Assembly (NCBI GenBank): GCA_016283195.1
Contig: JAEEML010000065.1
Location: forward strand, 1 to 16,894
Source: Deltaproteobacteria bacterium
Lineage (GTDB): Bacteria; JAEEML01
Reading direction: 5' to 3'
DNA length: 16,894 nt
In this document: piece by piece, positions 8,668 through 16,049 of the stretch
Layout: each line of letters starts with the position of its first letter
Numbering within the stretch: the stretch's first letter is position 1
Made by a program: the position numbers and the translations under genes
The notes under the pieces: generated by a model
Databases searched by the model: none
What the model was told of the DNA's origin: nothing
The model's input: only the letters and a program-made list of their open reading frames with translations

Positions 8668-10008
8668 TTATTTAACAGCCTTAGGGGCCAAAGTAGGCTG
8701 CGGATGAAATTCTATGCGCGTCCCAAATTCTTTGTTGATCTCTTCCACTAAAAGCGGCGTTTTTTGATCATCCTGCCGCTTGGCTTTAAATTCAGGCGAG
8801 AGAGCCATTTGCCGCCCGCTATCATCGGCATCTAAAAAGCGATTGACGAAATCAGGCCATAAAAACATAGGCATATCGCTCATAATTGAATCGCCATAAG
8901 CCGCCATTGGCAGCCCGTTTATCTCTTCGGCAATAGAGAGCACTTCCTCGTGTTTAATACTGAAAATATTGCGTTTGCAAAAGCCCAAAGAGCGCCCTTC
9001 TTCATCGTAAGCCAAAACAGAAGCACGCACATGCTCGCGCGGAAGCCCCAAATAAGTGGCCCCTTCTGCGGCCAAAAAATCCAGGCCGGCCGAAATAGCC
9101 CAGCCATCTATCCCCTGCTCCTGAAAATAGACATAAAGCGAACGCTGCTCGCCATAAACACGCTCTTTAAAGGGGCGGCCATAGCCCTCTGTCTCATAGC
9201 CGTTCTCAAAAAAATCATGAATAAATACATCAAGTTCAGCGCGTGTGTAGCCAAAAGTAGTGGCCGCTAATAAATTAAAAAGTGTAAGCCCGTCAATAGA
9301 ATCATCCTTTAAATGGCGGTTATAAGCCCAGGCCAAAAGCTCAAGGGATGTTTTTTGCCTCAGCGCTTCTGCCGCTTCCGGCGCCTCCTTTTGCAGATAT
9401 TTCTCCAAAATTTTCAGCATCATGGTGTTATCAGGCAACCTGATGAGATTATTCTTCAGGACATAGCCCAAATAAACATTACTCACATCACCGGTCCAGG
9501 AGGTATTATCGAGGTCAGTTACAAAAAATGGTTTAATTTCAAGAAGTTTATACATTCCAAGGTCTAATTGAATAGCCTCATCAGCTCCGGTTTTCGCTGG
9601 CTCCAACAAAAGCGCCGCCTTAGCTTTAAGCATTTTGGCAAACATAGTGAGGCGCTGCCTGAGCTGCACCCGCTCTGCTCTGTTTAGGGGCGGCAAATCA
9701 CCATTTGCGAGGAGGGTTTTTAAATAAGCGAAAACATCGCTCTCCTTTAAATTTTTTCCCTCGGCGGTTGGTGCCGGCAAGTTAGCCAGCCAGGCCAATG
9801 CCGCAGCAACTTTTTGCATATCCTTCTCATCAAAGCGCCCATTAGCGTCTATATCGAGGTCGGCCGGCTGATAAACAAAATAAGTGCTGTCCGGCTGCCT
9901 AAGGGGGATAACCGGCCCGGCCACAGGATTCAAAGGGGCACTGCCCCCGCACGAAGAGAGGCCAAGAGCTAAAAAGAGAAGAGAAGTTATAAACTTTTTA
10001 TTTCGCAT
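8668..10008 (-). CDS. Lipoprotein HAD-superfamily phosphatase with EF-hand/dockerin-like loop
   Basis: Predicted exported lipoprotein of 446 residues. The N-terminus has a K-K start, a hydrophobic core and lipobox L-S-S-C with lipidated Cys20. Residues +2 and +3 are not Asp, which in enterobacteria would favour the outer membrane. Residues 52-63 form a complete 12-residue calcium-loop pattern (D52, D54, N56, G57, F59, D60, D63). The HAD fold follows: motif I F-V-T-D-L-D-N-T with Asp165 and Asp167, motif II Ser306 in A-I-S-A-G, likely motif III Lys352, and motif IV G-D-S-I-M-S-D with Asp373 and Asp378. The large cap between motifs I and II is mostly helical, as in SerB-like phosphatases. The substrate is unknown; a phosphomonoester or phosphocholine-type group is possible. 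An in-frame TAG lies six codons upstream of 10008, which limits longer starts. The ribosome binding site is weak. Confidence 0.85.
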   Translation of the reverse strand: MRNKKFITSLLFLALGLSSCGGSAPLNPVAGPVIPLRQPDSTYFVYQPADLDIDANGRFDEKDMQKVAAALAWLANLPAPTAEGKNLKESDVFAYLKTLLANGDLPPLNRAERVQLRQRLTMFAKMLKAKAALLLEPAKTGADEAIQLDLGMYKLLEIKPFFVTDLDNTSWTGDVSNVYLGYVLKNNLIRLPDNTMMLKILEKYLQKEAPEAAEALRQKTSLELLAWAYNRHLKDDSIDGLTLFNLLAATTFGYTRAELDVFIHDFFENGYETEGYGRPFKERVYGEQRSLYVYFQEQGIDGWAISAGLDFLAAEGATYLGLPREHVRASVLAYDEEGRSLGFCKRNIFSIKHEEVLSIAEEINGLPMAAYGDSIMSDMPMFLWPDFVNRFLDADDSGRQMALSPEFKAKRQDDQKTPLLVEEINKEFGTRIEFHPQPTLAPKAVK

Positions 10009-10169
10009 CGCACACCGATATTTCTATGATAATAGTGCTCTTTTTGTTTGAGGCACCAACATGGGCTTTCTTTTAGCACACATTTAAGATTAAAGTCTAT
10101 TTTATAAGAAAAAATTACTAGCCAAGCCCCTTTTATTGGTGTAGATATAGTGACGTGTTTTTAAACGTT

Positions 10170-10186
10170 CTCCAACGGTGTTGGAG
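10170..10186. promoter_or_regulatory. Perfect 7-bp inverted repeat upstream of the pilin gene
   Basis: CTCCAAC (10170-10176) and GTTGGAG (10180-10186) are exact complements separated by GGT. The repeat ends 7 bases before the Shine-Dalgarno sequence of the Flp pilin gene, in a 197-base divergent intergenic region otherwise rich in A and T. It could be a dyad operator, or an RNA stem-loop at the 5' end of the pilin mRNA that affects stability or translation. It lacks a T-run, so terminator function is unlikely. I could not identify a convincing sigma70 or sigma54 promoter on either strand of 10009-10205. Confidence 0.5.
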
Positions 10187-10193
10187 CAATAAT

Positions 10194-10199
10194 AAGGAG
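10194..10199 (+). promoter_or_regulatory. Ribosome binding site fixing the pilin start
   Basis: AAGGAG six bases before the ATG at 10206 selects this start over an in-frame ATG at 10155, which would add residues before the prepilin leader and put the 10170-10186 hairpin inside the coding region. Confidence 0.8.
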
Positions 10200-10205
10200 T
10201 TTACA

Positions 10206-10478
10206 ATGAGAAAGATTCGCCAAATGATGATGAAATTACGCAAAAACAAACTGGGCCAGGGTATGACGGAATATATCATCATCGTGGCGCTCATCGCCAT
10301 TGCCGCTATCACCGTTATCTCTGTCTTTGGCGACAACCTGCGTGCCCAATTTGGTAACGCTGCCAGTGCTTTGGGCGGCGGAAATGGTGATGTTAACACC
10401 ACCAATGATAGTGTTGGTGTTAGAGAACATGTAAATATGAGCAATTTCGGCGAAGGTACTGCAGACGGTGATTTATAA
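10206..10478 (+). CDS. Flp/Fap-type (type IVb) pilin
   Basis: Precursor of 90 residues for a Flp-family pilin, the small subunit of tight-adherence (Tad) pili. A strongly basic leader ends at Gly17. Cleavage there gives a mature N-terminus Q-G-M-T-E-Y, with glutamate at +5 and tyrosine at +6, the Flp hallmark pair. A single hydrophobic helix follows (about residues 24-40, I-I-I-V-A-L-I-A-I-A-A-I), then F-G-D-N-L-R. The tail is glycine- and asparagine-rich, hydrophilic and poorly conserved in appearance. The start at 10206 has an AAGGAG ribosome binding site. The next gene, 21 bases downstream (to its ATG), encodes a matching prepilin peptidase. No secretin, ATPase, TadB/TadC or other tad gene lies in the window, so the assembly machine must be elsewhere if these pili are made. 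Confidence 0.9.
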   Translation: MRKIRQMMMKLRKNKLGQGMTEYIIIVALIAIAAITVISVFGDNLRAQFGNAASALGGGNGDVNTTNDSVGVREHVNMSNFGEGTADGDL

Positions 10479-10499
10479 TCTGGTGCCTTGTTTATCCTA

Positions 10500-11057
10500 A
10501 TGCTCCAATATTTTTCCCCTATCTACGCCGCGCCTTGGGTGGCATGGATAGTCTCTTCTCTCATTATAATAGTCTCAGGCATAGCTCTTTACTTTGACCT
10601 GCGCTGGCGCATTATACCCAACTGGCTCACTTACGGCGCTCTCTTTACCGGGCTATTATTAAACGGCGTCTTGGCCGGCGGCGGCGGGCTTATTTCTGCC
10701 TTAATGGGCATGGTTGCCGCCTCAGCCGTTTTTTTGCCCCTCTTTTTTATGGGCGGCTTTGGCGGCGGCGATGTCAAACTCATGGCCGCTCTGGGAGCCA
10801 TCGGCGGCTGTCAGCTAGCCTGCAATATTTTGCTTATTACAGCCATAACCGGCGGTTTTTTGGGCCTTTTGCAGGTTATTTTTAAAGGAGCTTTCCGGCA
10901 AATTTTTCATCGTCTTTTTTTGCTTGTAACTTGGCAGAAAAAAGCCTTAAATAGCGCCGCACCGGAGCAACAGCTCTCGATGCCCTACGGCCTGGCCATC
11001 GCTTTGGGATGCCTAGCCACAGTTATTTTGCAATACACAGGTAACTTGCTAATTTAA
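10500..11057 (+). CDS. Type IV prepilin peptidase, CpaA/TadV type (A24 family)
   Basis: Membrane aspartic protease of 185 residues expected to remove the leader from the adjacent Flp prepilin. The two catalytic aspartates are visible: Asp33 in Y-F-D-L-R-W-R-I-I-P-N, and Asp91 in F-G-G-G-D-V-K. About five to six hydrophobic segments span the protein. It lacks the N-terminal cysteine-containing methyltransferase part of PilD, as is usual for CpaA/TadV. I use the ATG at 10500; an in-frame TTG at 10488 is also possible, and neither has a strong ribosome binding site, suggesting translation partly coupled to the pilin gene that ends at 10478. metK starts 19 bases after its stop. The pairing of substrate and protease supports a working Flp system in this organism. 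Confidence 0.9.
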   Translation: MLQYFSPIYAAPWVAWIVSSLIIIVSGIALYFDLRWRIIPNWLTYGALFTGLLLNGVLAGGGGLISALMGMVAASAVFLPLFFMGGFGGGDVKLMAALGAIGGCQLACNILLITAITGGFLGLLQVIFKGAFRQIFHRLFLLVTWQKKALNSAAPEQQLSMPYGLAIALGCLATVILQYTGNLLI

Positions 11058-11066
11058 TTAGTTTAT

Positions 11067-11070
11067 GGAG
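11067..11070 (+). promoter_or_regulatory. Ribosome binding site deciding the metK start
   Basis: GGAG lies six bases before the ATG at 11077. It overlaps an in-frame ATG at 11065, which would add M-E-N-I ahead of the family-typical start and has no binding site of its own. The downstream ATG is therefore preferred. Confidence 0.75.
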
Positions 11071-11076
11071 AATATC

Positions 11077-12240
11077 ATGTCTAACGGTAATTTTATTTTT
11101 ACTTCCGAATCAGTAACCGAGGGTCACCCGGATAAAGTGGCCGACCAAATTTCCGATGCCGTGCTCGATGCCATTTTGGCCGCCGACCCCAATGGGCGCG
11201 TGGCCTGCGAAACCCTGGTTAAAACCGGCATGGCTATAATCGCCGGCGAGATTACCACCAGCACCTATGTGCATTTGCCGGATATTGTGCGCAAAACCAT
11301 CACCGATATCGGCTACAACAGCTCCGATGTGGGCTTTGACGGCCAAACCTGCGCCGTTATGTCGGCCATTGAGCGCCAGTCGCCGGATATCGCTATGGGT
11401 GTTGACTCCTCAGCCACTCACGCCCAGGGAGCCGGCGATCAGGGTATGATGTTTGGCTTTGCCGTTAACGATACGCCGGAGCTCATGCCAGCGCCTATTC
11501 ATTATGCTCATCTTTTAACCAAGCAGCTGGCTTTTGTGCGCAAGAATAATCGCTTGAAATTTTTGCGCCCCGATGGCAAATCGCAAGTAACCATGCGCTA
11601 CGAAAACTGGAAGCCGGTCTATGTCGATACCGTGGTTATCTCGTCGCAACACGACCCCGATATTTCTCATGCCGAGCTGAAAGAGGCCATCATCGAAGAA
11701 GTTATCAAAGTGGCCATTCCCGAGCATCTTTTGACGCCTAAAACCAAGTTTTTGGTTAACCCCACCGGCCGCTTCGTTATGGGCGGGCCGGAGGCCGATG
11801 CCGGTGTCACCGGGCGCAAAATCATTGTAGATACTTACGGCGGCTTTGCCCGCCACGGCGGCGGCGCTTTTTCCGGCAAAGATCCTTCCAAAGTTGACCG
11901 CAGCGCCGCCTATTATGCCCGCTATATAGCCAAAAATATCGTAGCCGCCAAATTGGCCGATAAATGCGAAGTACAGCTGGCTTATGCCATCGGCGTAGCC
12001 GACCCGGTCTCCATCATGGTGGACACCTTTAATACCGAAAAAGCGCCGGTCGCTAAAATTATCGAAGCTGTGCGCAAATATTTCCCGGCCCAGCCGCGGC
12101 AAATCATTGAGCAGCTCGATCTTTTGCGCCCTATTTATTCCAAAACCGCCGCTTATGGCCACTTTGGGCGCTCTGAGCCGGAATTTACCTGGGAAAAAAC
12201 CGATAAAGCCGAGATTCTGGCTGCCGAATTCAACCTCTGA
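11077..12240 (+). CDS. metK: S-adenosylmethionine synthetase
   Basis: Cytosolic enzyme making S-adenosylmethionine from methionine and ATP, the methyl donor for most cellular methylation. The 387-residue product has the usual bacterial length. Signatures are complete: [16 protein letters not shown] at the N-terminus, the [10 protein letters not shown] hexapeptide region in the middle, and the glycine-rich [19 protein letters not shown] phosphate-binding segment towards the C-terminus. The short G-R-F-V-M-G-G-P[10 protein letters not shown] stretch is also conserved. It begins 19 bases after the prepilin peptidase gene and ends 18 bases before uppP. No SAM riboswitch can fit in the 19-base upstream gap, so any methionine control would act from further upstream. 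Confidence 0.98.
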   Translation: MSNGNFIFTSESVTEGHPDKVADQISDAVLDAILAADPNGRVACETLVKTGMAIIAGEITTSTYVHLPDIVRKTITDIGYNSSDVGFDGQTCAVMSAIERQSPDIAMGVDSSATHAQGAGDQGMMFGFAVNDTPELMPAPIHYAHLLTKQLAFVRKNNRLKFLRPDGKSQVTMRYENWKPVYVDTVVISSQHDPDISHAELKEAIIEEVIKVAIPEHLLTPKTKFLVNPTGRFVMGGPEADAGVTGRKIIVDTYGGFARHGGGAFSGKDPSKVDRSAAYYARYIAKNIVAAKLADKCEVQLAYAIGVADPVSIMVDTFNTEKAPVAKIIEAVRKYFPAQPRQIIEQLDLLRPIYSKTAAYGHFGRSEPEFTWEKTDKAEILAAEFNL

Positions 12241-12258
12241 CAGGTTCTGGGCTTATTC

Positions 12259-13083
12259 ATGGAAATAGCGCCTCTTTATGCCCTCATTTTGGGGCTTATT
12301 CAGGGATTAACCGAGTTTTTGCCTGTCTCCAGCAGCGGCCACTTGGTTATTGCCCAGCAGTTTCTCGGCCTAAAAGAGCCTAATCTGCTCTTTGATACTT
12401 GGCTACACTTCGCCACACTTATTGCCGTGTGTTTTTTCTATCGCCGCGATATTATAGATATTTTAAAAGATCTATGGTCACAGGCTAAAGCTGCTTTAGG
12501 CAAAAAGAGCGATGCATTTTCCCCGGATAGGCCGGCAATACTTGGCTGGCTGGTAGTTTTGGCTTCCGTACCCACTGCGCTTATCGGCTTTTTGGCCAAA
12601 GATTATTTTGAGGAGCTATTTGGCTCAACGCACTCTGTAGCAGTTGCCCTTTTAATTACCGCTACCCTGCTCATTGCCACCAAGTTTATCAAAACTCAGG
12701 ACAAAGGGCTCACCTGGTGGAAAGCGCTCCTGATTGGCCTCATTCAGGGCCTCGCCATCACTCCGGGCATCAGCCGCAGCGGCAGTACCATTGCCCTCGC
12801 TCTATTTTTGGGCATAAGTGCGACAAAGAGTGCCCGTTTTAGCTTTTTGCTTTCAATTCCTGCCATTTGCGGCGCCCTGCTCTTGCAGGTTTTGCACCTT
12901 GGGTCCGCTGATTTGACTCTGTTACAAAATAGCTGGCCGGCCCTTGCTCTTGGCTTTGTGGCGGCTATGGCTTCCGGCCTTTTGGCGCTTATTTTACTGG
13001 TAAAATTGCTTAAAGCACAAAAGTTCTATCTTTTTGCCCCCTATTTGGTCATAATCGCCACCGTAACTTTAGTCATGCTCTAA
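12259..13083 (+). CDS. uppP: Undecaprenyl-diphosphatase (BacA family)
   Basis: Integral inner-membrane enzyme of 274 residues that dephosphorylates undecaprenyl diphosphate to the monophosphate, recycling the lipid carrier for peptidoglycan and surface polysaccharides; excess can confer bacitracin resistance. Family motifs are intact: the N-terminal G-L-I-Q-G-L-T-E-F-L-P-V-S-S-S-G-H-L, and the catalytic T-P-G-I-S-R-S-G-S-T-I in the second half, preceded by a second G-L-I-Q-G-L-A repeat that reflects the family's internal duplication. About seven to eight hydrophobic segments are present. The ATG at 12259 fits the family N-terminus, with only a weak ribosome binding site. It lies between metK and an unrecognised gene, probably in the same transcription unit. 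Confidence 0.97.
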   Translation: MEIAPLYALILGLIQGLTEFLPVSSSGHLVIAQQFLGLKEPNLLFDTWLHFATLIAVCFFYRRDIIDILKDLWSQAKAALGKKSDAFSPDRPAILGWLVVLASVPTALIGFLAKDYFEELFGSTHSVAVALLITATLLIATKFIKTQDKGLTWWKALLIGLIQGLAITPGISRSGSTIALALFLGISATKSARFSFLLSIPAICGALLLQVLHLGSADLTLLQNSWPALALGFVAAMASGLLALILLVKLLKAQKFYLFAPYLVIIATVTLVML

Positions 13084-13107
13084 AGATTACAAATGCGGAG
13101 TTAATTA

Positions 13108-13647
13108 ATGAATGAGCAGGAATTAATAGCTAAATATGACATCAGCAAAACTCTAAGCGACCGTCTGCTGCGTAAAACCACCATTACTCTTGATGAAGTT
13201 GGCGACAGATTGGTGGAATTCATGCTGGATTTACACACCCTCTCCGATAATGATCGAGAGGCCTTTTGCAAAAAATATGTCACCCATGATTTAGCTGTTA
13301 AAGAGCAAGAGTTTTTTACTCTTTATTCACGGCTTTTAACCGCCAACAAAAGAGCGGCTTCTTCACCACTTAAGCCAATGACTTTAAATGGTTTTCTCTT
13401 GGTTTGGGATAATGGCGGCCGCGGTGGGGAAAATAAAGACCAGACTTTACAGCTGGGCGAGCTGGTGCAATATAACGGCCTTTATGACTTTTTACTTGAT
13501 CTTTTTGCTCTTAGCGAGGCGGATCAGCTACATATTGAAAACATCCTCTCCGATGTCTCTAAAAAGTTTTGTAAGCCCGTCTTTGCCATGGTCAGAGAGA
13601 TGAAAGCGGCCGGTAAACTGAATAACCTGCCACCATTTTATCTCTAA
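13108..13647 (+). CDS. Unrecognised soluble protein, 179 residues
   Basis: I do not recognise this family. The product is charged, with no signal peptide or membrane helix, and is predicted by eye to be mainly alpha-helical: helices around 10-45, 50-85 and 120-170 separated by a glycine- and asparagine-containing segment (V-W-D-N-G-G-R-G-G-E-N, near residues 100-110). Two cysteines lie at about 53 and 154, with no metal-binding spacing. The start at 13108 is supported by GGAG about eight bases upstream. The gene lies 24 bases after uppP and 45 bases before the long serine dehydratase gene, in the same direction. The sequence between it and the next gene is AT-rich. Codon use looks like its neighbours, which argues for a real gene, but no function can be given. 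Confidence 0.7.
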   Translation: MNEQELIAKYDISKTLSDRLLRKTTITLDEVGDRLVEFMLDLHTLSDNDREAFCKKYVTHDLAVKEQEFFTLYSRLLTANKRAASSPLKPMTLNGFLLVWDNGGRGGENKDQTLQLGELVQYNGLYDFLLDLFALSEADQLHIENILSDVSKKFCKPVFAMVREMKAAGKLNNLPPFYL

Positions 13648-13681
13648 TTTTTTTAGCTTTATTTTTTAGATAAAAACACAC

Positions 13682-13686
13682 AGAGG
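13682..13686 (+). promoter_or_regulatory. Ribosome binding site supporting the GTG start of the serine dehydratase
   Basis: AGAGG ends six bases before the GTG at 13693. This placement supports translation of the full N-terminal extension rather than a start inside the gene near the conserved enzyme domain. Confidence 0.65.
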
Positions 13687-13692
13687 TCTATT

Positions 13693-16041
13693 GTGTCTTA
13701 TAAAAACAGTGTTGAGGCTTATCGGCTGAATCCTGACAGACGGCGTGTATGGCAAAATATGGCAGCACTATTAAAAAGTGATGCCGAGCGCCTGGCTCTG
13801 GCTGATTTTCTCCACAAAATGCCTTGGTCTTATGCCCGCGAAGTTCCTGAAGAAATTATTGCTACCCAGTGGAAGGTTTTAAACCAAAAGCAATATGAAA
13901 AACTGGCCGCCGATGAGAGCTATGTCTTTCATCACAAAGGCTGCTCTTCTTGGATTGGCGAAAGTAGTCTTAGCACCATCCCGGCTTTGCTTAGAAAATT
14001 AACCGGCGGTGAATTTTCTCCGCTACAGCGCATATTTTTTCATGAAAACAGCAAGTTAGCTGCAGCTATTGTCTATAAGTCCAAAGAAGCGCAAAAGCGC
14101 TCCTACCCCATTGAACCGCCGGCTTGGATTGGCACTTTTAAAAAAACAACCTTAAATCACAGGAGGCAATCTTCCAGCATCTCTTTTGATACGGTGGTGA
14201 TGGAAAATTCCACTCTCTTTCGCCTGGAAATATGCAATTCACCGCAATCGACAGTATTACATAAAATATGTGAAATCATGCAGCGCCACCAGGTGAATAT
14301 TGCCACTTTGGATCTTTGGTCCATGAATAACGGCTGGACGGGATCACGCAAAATAAAAGAGCGCCACTCCATTGAAATAGAAGTGCGCGAATCACTGGAA
14401 GAGGCCATAATTCAGTCTATAAAGAATGACGCCTTTCGCTACCTGGTGGCGCTCTTAAAGGTACACTCACTCTTTGACATAATAGGCCCGGCCGTGATTG
14501 GCCCCAGCAGCTCACACACGGCCGGGGCCTGTCGCATCGGCATGCTGGCGCGGAATATTTTCATGGCTCTGGAAGAAGCCGGCCATTTTAAAAAGATTAG
14601 CCGCTTTGACATTAAATTATATGGCTCTTTTCGTGATACCGGCCCCGGCCACGGCACGCACATTGCCCTGGGCGGCGGCTTAAAGGGCTTTGCCCCAGAT
14701 TCTCCGGAACTCACCAAAGAGGGCGCGCTCGAAGTGCTCATAAAAAAAGGCATTCCCTGGAAAGATAAAAAGCGCGCTATACCTTTTGGTGGCTTTTTGG
14801 CAGCCAGCCCCGAGGAAGATCGCAAATATATTCGCCAACATGGCGATTGCATCAATATTGCCGAAATCATTGCCACTACCGATGCCGGCCCATTTGCCCT
14901 GGCCGGTTTTTCCACCGGCGGCGGCATTGTGGAAATGCGCTATATCAATAATACCAAGATATTACCGAGTATTTCCGGCAAGCGCGACCTCTGGATTCAG
15001 CCGCCGCCTCTGCCGGCCACTCTGGACCTGGCACATGCGCCGGTAAAAGGTAAGAAATACGGCAAGATTGCCAAGATTTACCCGGAGAGAGCGCCGCTTG
15101 ATGAATTTACTCTGGTTTTTAATACCTTCGATGAAGCGCTGGAGTACGCCAAGGATACACAAAAATCACTTTTGCAAATAGCCCTTGAGATGGAAGCCAA
15201 GTTGCAAAATACCAGCGCCGGCGAAATTATGCAAAATATGACCAATCTATGGGAGATAATGAAAGAATCTGTCCACAAAGGATTGGAAAATACGCGCCGT
15301 AGCACCATGGGCCTCTCCGGCGGCGACGCCATAAAACTATTGGAATATATCAGAGCTAAAAAATATGTCTCCTTCCACACTCTGGCCTCCACCTATGCCA
15401 TGGCCTCGGCCGAGACCAATGCCCAAATGGGACGCATAGTGGCCTGCCCCACCGCCGGCGCTTGCGGCATTATTCCCGGAGTGCTCCTGGCCTGGCACGA
15501 TGTGCATATTGCCATGGGCCTGCCGCCGGAGGGGCTGGAGCGCAAAGTGGTGGAGGCCCTTATCGTCGCCGCCTTTATCGGCATGATCTTTTATGACGAT
15601 ATACCCACAGCCGGGGCTACTCTTGGCTGCCAGGCCGAAATCGGCATCGGCGCAGCCATGGCAGCAGCGGCTATTGTCCAGCTGCAGGGCGGCACGCCGG
15701 AAGAGGTGGTGCACGGCGCTATTTTAACCATTAAAAACTGCATGGGCCTGGTTTGCGACCCGGTGGCCGGCCTGGTGGAAGTACCTTGTATCAAGCGCAA
15801 TGCCATGTTTTCCAACTTTGCCATCACCGCCGCCGATATGGCGCGGGCCGGCATTCGTTCCCAAATTCCGCCCGACCAGGTAGTGCTCGCCGTTAAAGAG
15901 GTTGGCGAACACATGTCCACAGCTTATAAAGAAACAGCCCATGGCGGCCTGGCAGCCACTCTAAATGGCAAAGATGTGGCCCGCCGCTTTGGCGAAATGT
16001 GCCAGGGCCTCTTTTGTGACACTTGCACGCTCTGCCACTAG
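13693..16041 (+). CDS. L-serine dehydratase (iron-sulfur type), beta-alpha fusion with long N-terminal extension
   Basis: Catalyses deamination of L-serine to pyruvate and ammonia using a [4Fe-4S] cluster. The single chain of 782 residues is far longer than E. coli SdaA (about 455). Residues 1 to about 165 are unrecognised. Residues about 174-246 look like an ACT domain (F-R-L-E-I-C-N-S-P-Q-S start, H-Q-V-N-I-A-T-L core). The beta domain begins near 258 (F-D-I-I-G-P-A-V-I-G-P-S-S-S-H-T-A-G). The alpha domain spans about 500-760, with P-T-A-G-A-C-G-I-I-P-G and predicted cluster ligands Cys646, Cys688 and Cys699. Their 42 and 11 spacing equals that recalled for the Legionella enzyme (343, 385, 396). 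The tail carries Cys770, 775, 778 and 781, the last being penultimate. The GTG start has a good ribosome binding site. The enzyme assignment is firm; the ACT call is moderate. Confidence 0.92.
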   Translation: MSYKNSVEAYRLNPDRRRVWQNMAALLKSDAERLALADFLHKMPWSYAREVPEEIIATQWKVLNQKQYEKLAADESYVFHHKGCSSWIGESSLSTIPALLRKLTGGEFSPLQRIFFHENSKLAAAIVYKSKEAQKRSYPIEPPAWIGTFKKTTLNHRRQSSSISFDTVVMENSTLFRLEICNSPQSTVLHKICEIMQRHQVNIATLDLWSMNNGWTGSRKIKERHSIEIEVRESLEEAIIQSIKNDAFRYLVALLKVHSLFDIIGPAVIGPSSSHTAGACRIGMLARNIFMALEEAGHFKKISRFDIKLYGSFRDTGPGHGTHIALGGGLKGFAPDSPELTKEGALEVLIKKGIPWKDKKRAIPFGGFLAASPEEDRKYIRQHGDCINIAEIIATTDAGPFALAGFSTGGGIVEMRYINNTKILPSISGKRDLWIQPPPLPATLDLAHAPVKGKKYGKIAKIYPERAPLDEFTLVFNTFDEALEYAKDTQKSLLQIALEMEAKLQNTSAGEIMQNMTNLWEIMKESVHKGLENTRRSTMGLSGGDAIKLLEYIRAKKYVSFHTLASTYAMASAETNAQMGRIVACPTAGACGIIPGVLLAWHDVHIAMGLPPEGLERKVVEALIVAAFIGMIFYDDIPTAGATLGCQAEIGIGAAMAAAAIVQLQGGTPEEVVHGAILTIKNCMGLVCDPVAGLVEVPCIKRNAMFSNFAITAADMARAGIRSQIPPDQVVLAVKEVGEHMSTAYKETAHGGLAATLNGKDVARRFGEMCQGLFCDTCTLCH

Positions 16042-16045
16042 GAGG
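16040..16045 (+). promoter_or_regulatory. Strong ribosome binding site overlapping the serine dehydratase stop codon
   Basis: AGGAGG shares two bases with the TAG stop at 16039-16041 and lies four bases before the ATG at 16050. It decides this start over an upstream in-frame ATG at 16023 and implies translational coupling of the two genes. Confidence 0.85.
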
Positions 16046-16049
16046 AGTC

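Noticed and set aside
10027-10060. Possible minus-strand promoter (TTGGTG and TATTAT) for the HAD lipoprotein gene
   Set aside because: Spacing is 19 bases and the -10 match is modest in an AT-rich region; too weak to annotate.
10488-10499. TTG start for the prepilin peptidase four codons upstream of the ATG
   Set aside because: It has no better ribosome binding site and adds nothing conserved; the ATG at 10500 is preferred, though not certain.
11515-12162. Long open frame (215 codons) on the minus strand opposite metK
   Set aside because: It is fully antisense to a strongly conserved gene, its translation resembles no family, and it arises from codon bias in metK.
13648-13692. AT-rich gap with T-runs before the serine dehydratase gene, considered as a terminator or promoter
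   Set aside because: There is no GC-containing stem for a terminator and no properly spaced -35 and -10 pair.
14439-14927. 162-codon minus-strand open frame inside the serine dehydratase gene
   Set aside because: Antisense shadow of the conserved beta domain; no ribosome binding site or recognisable protein.
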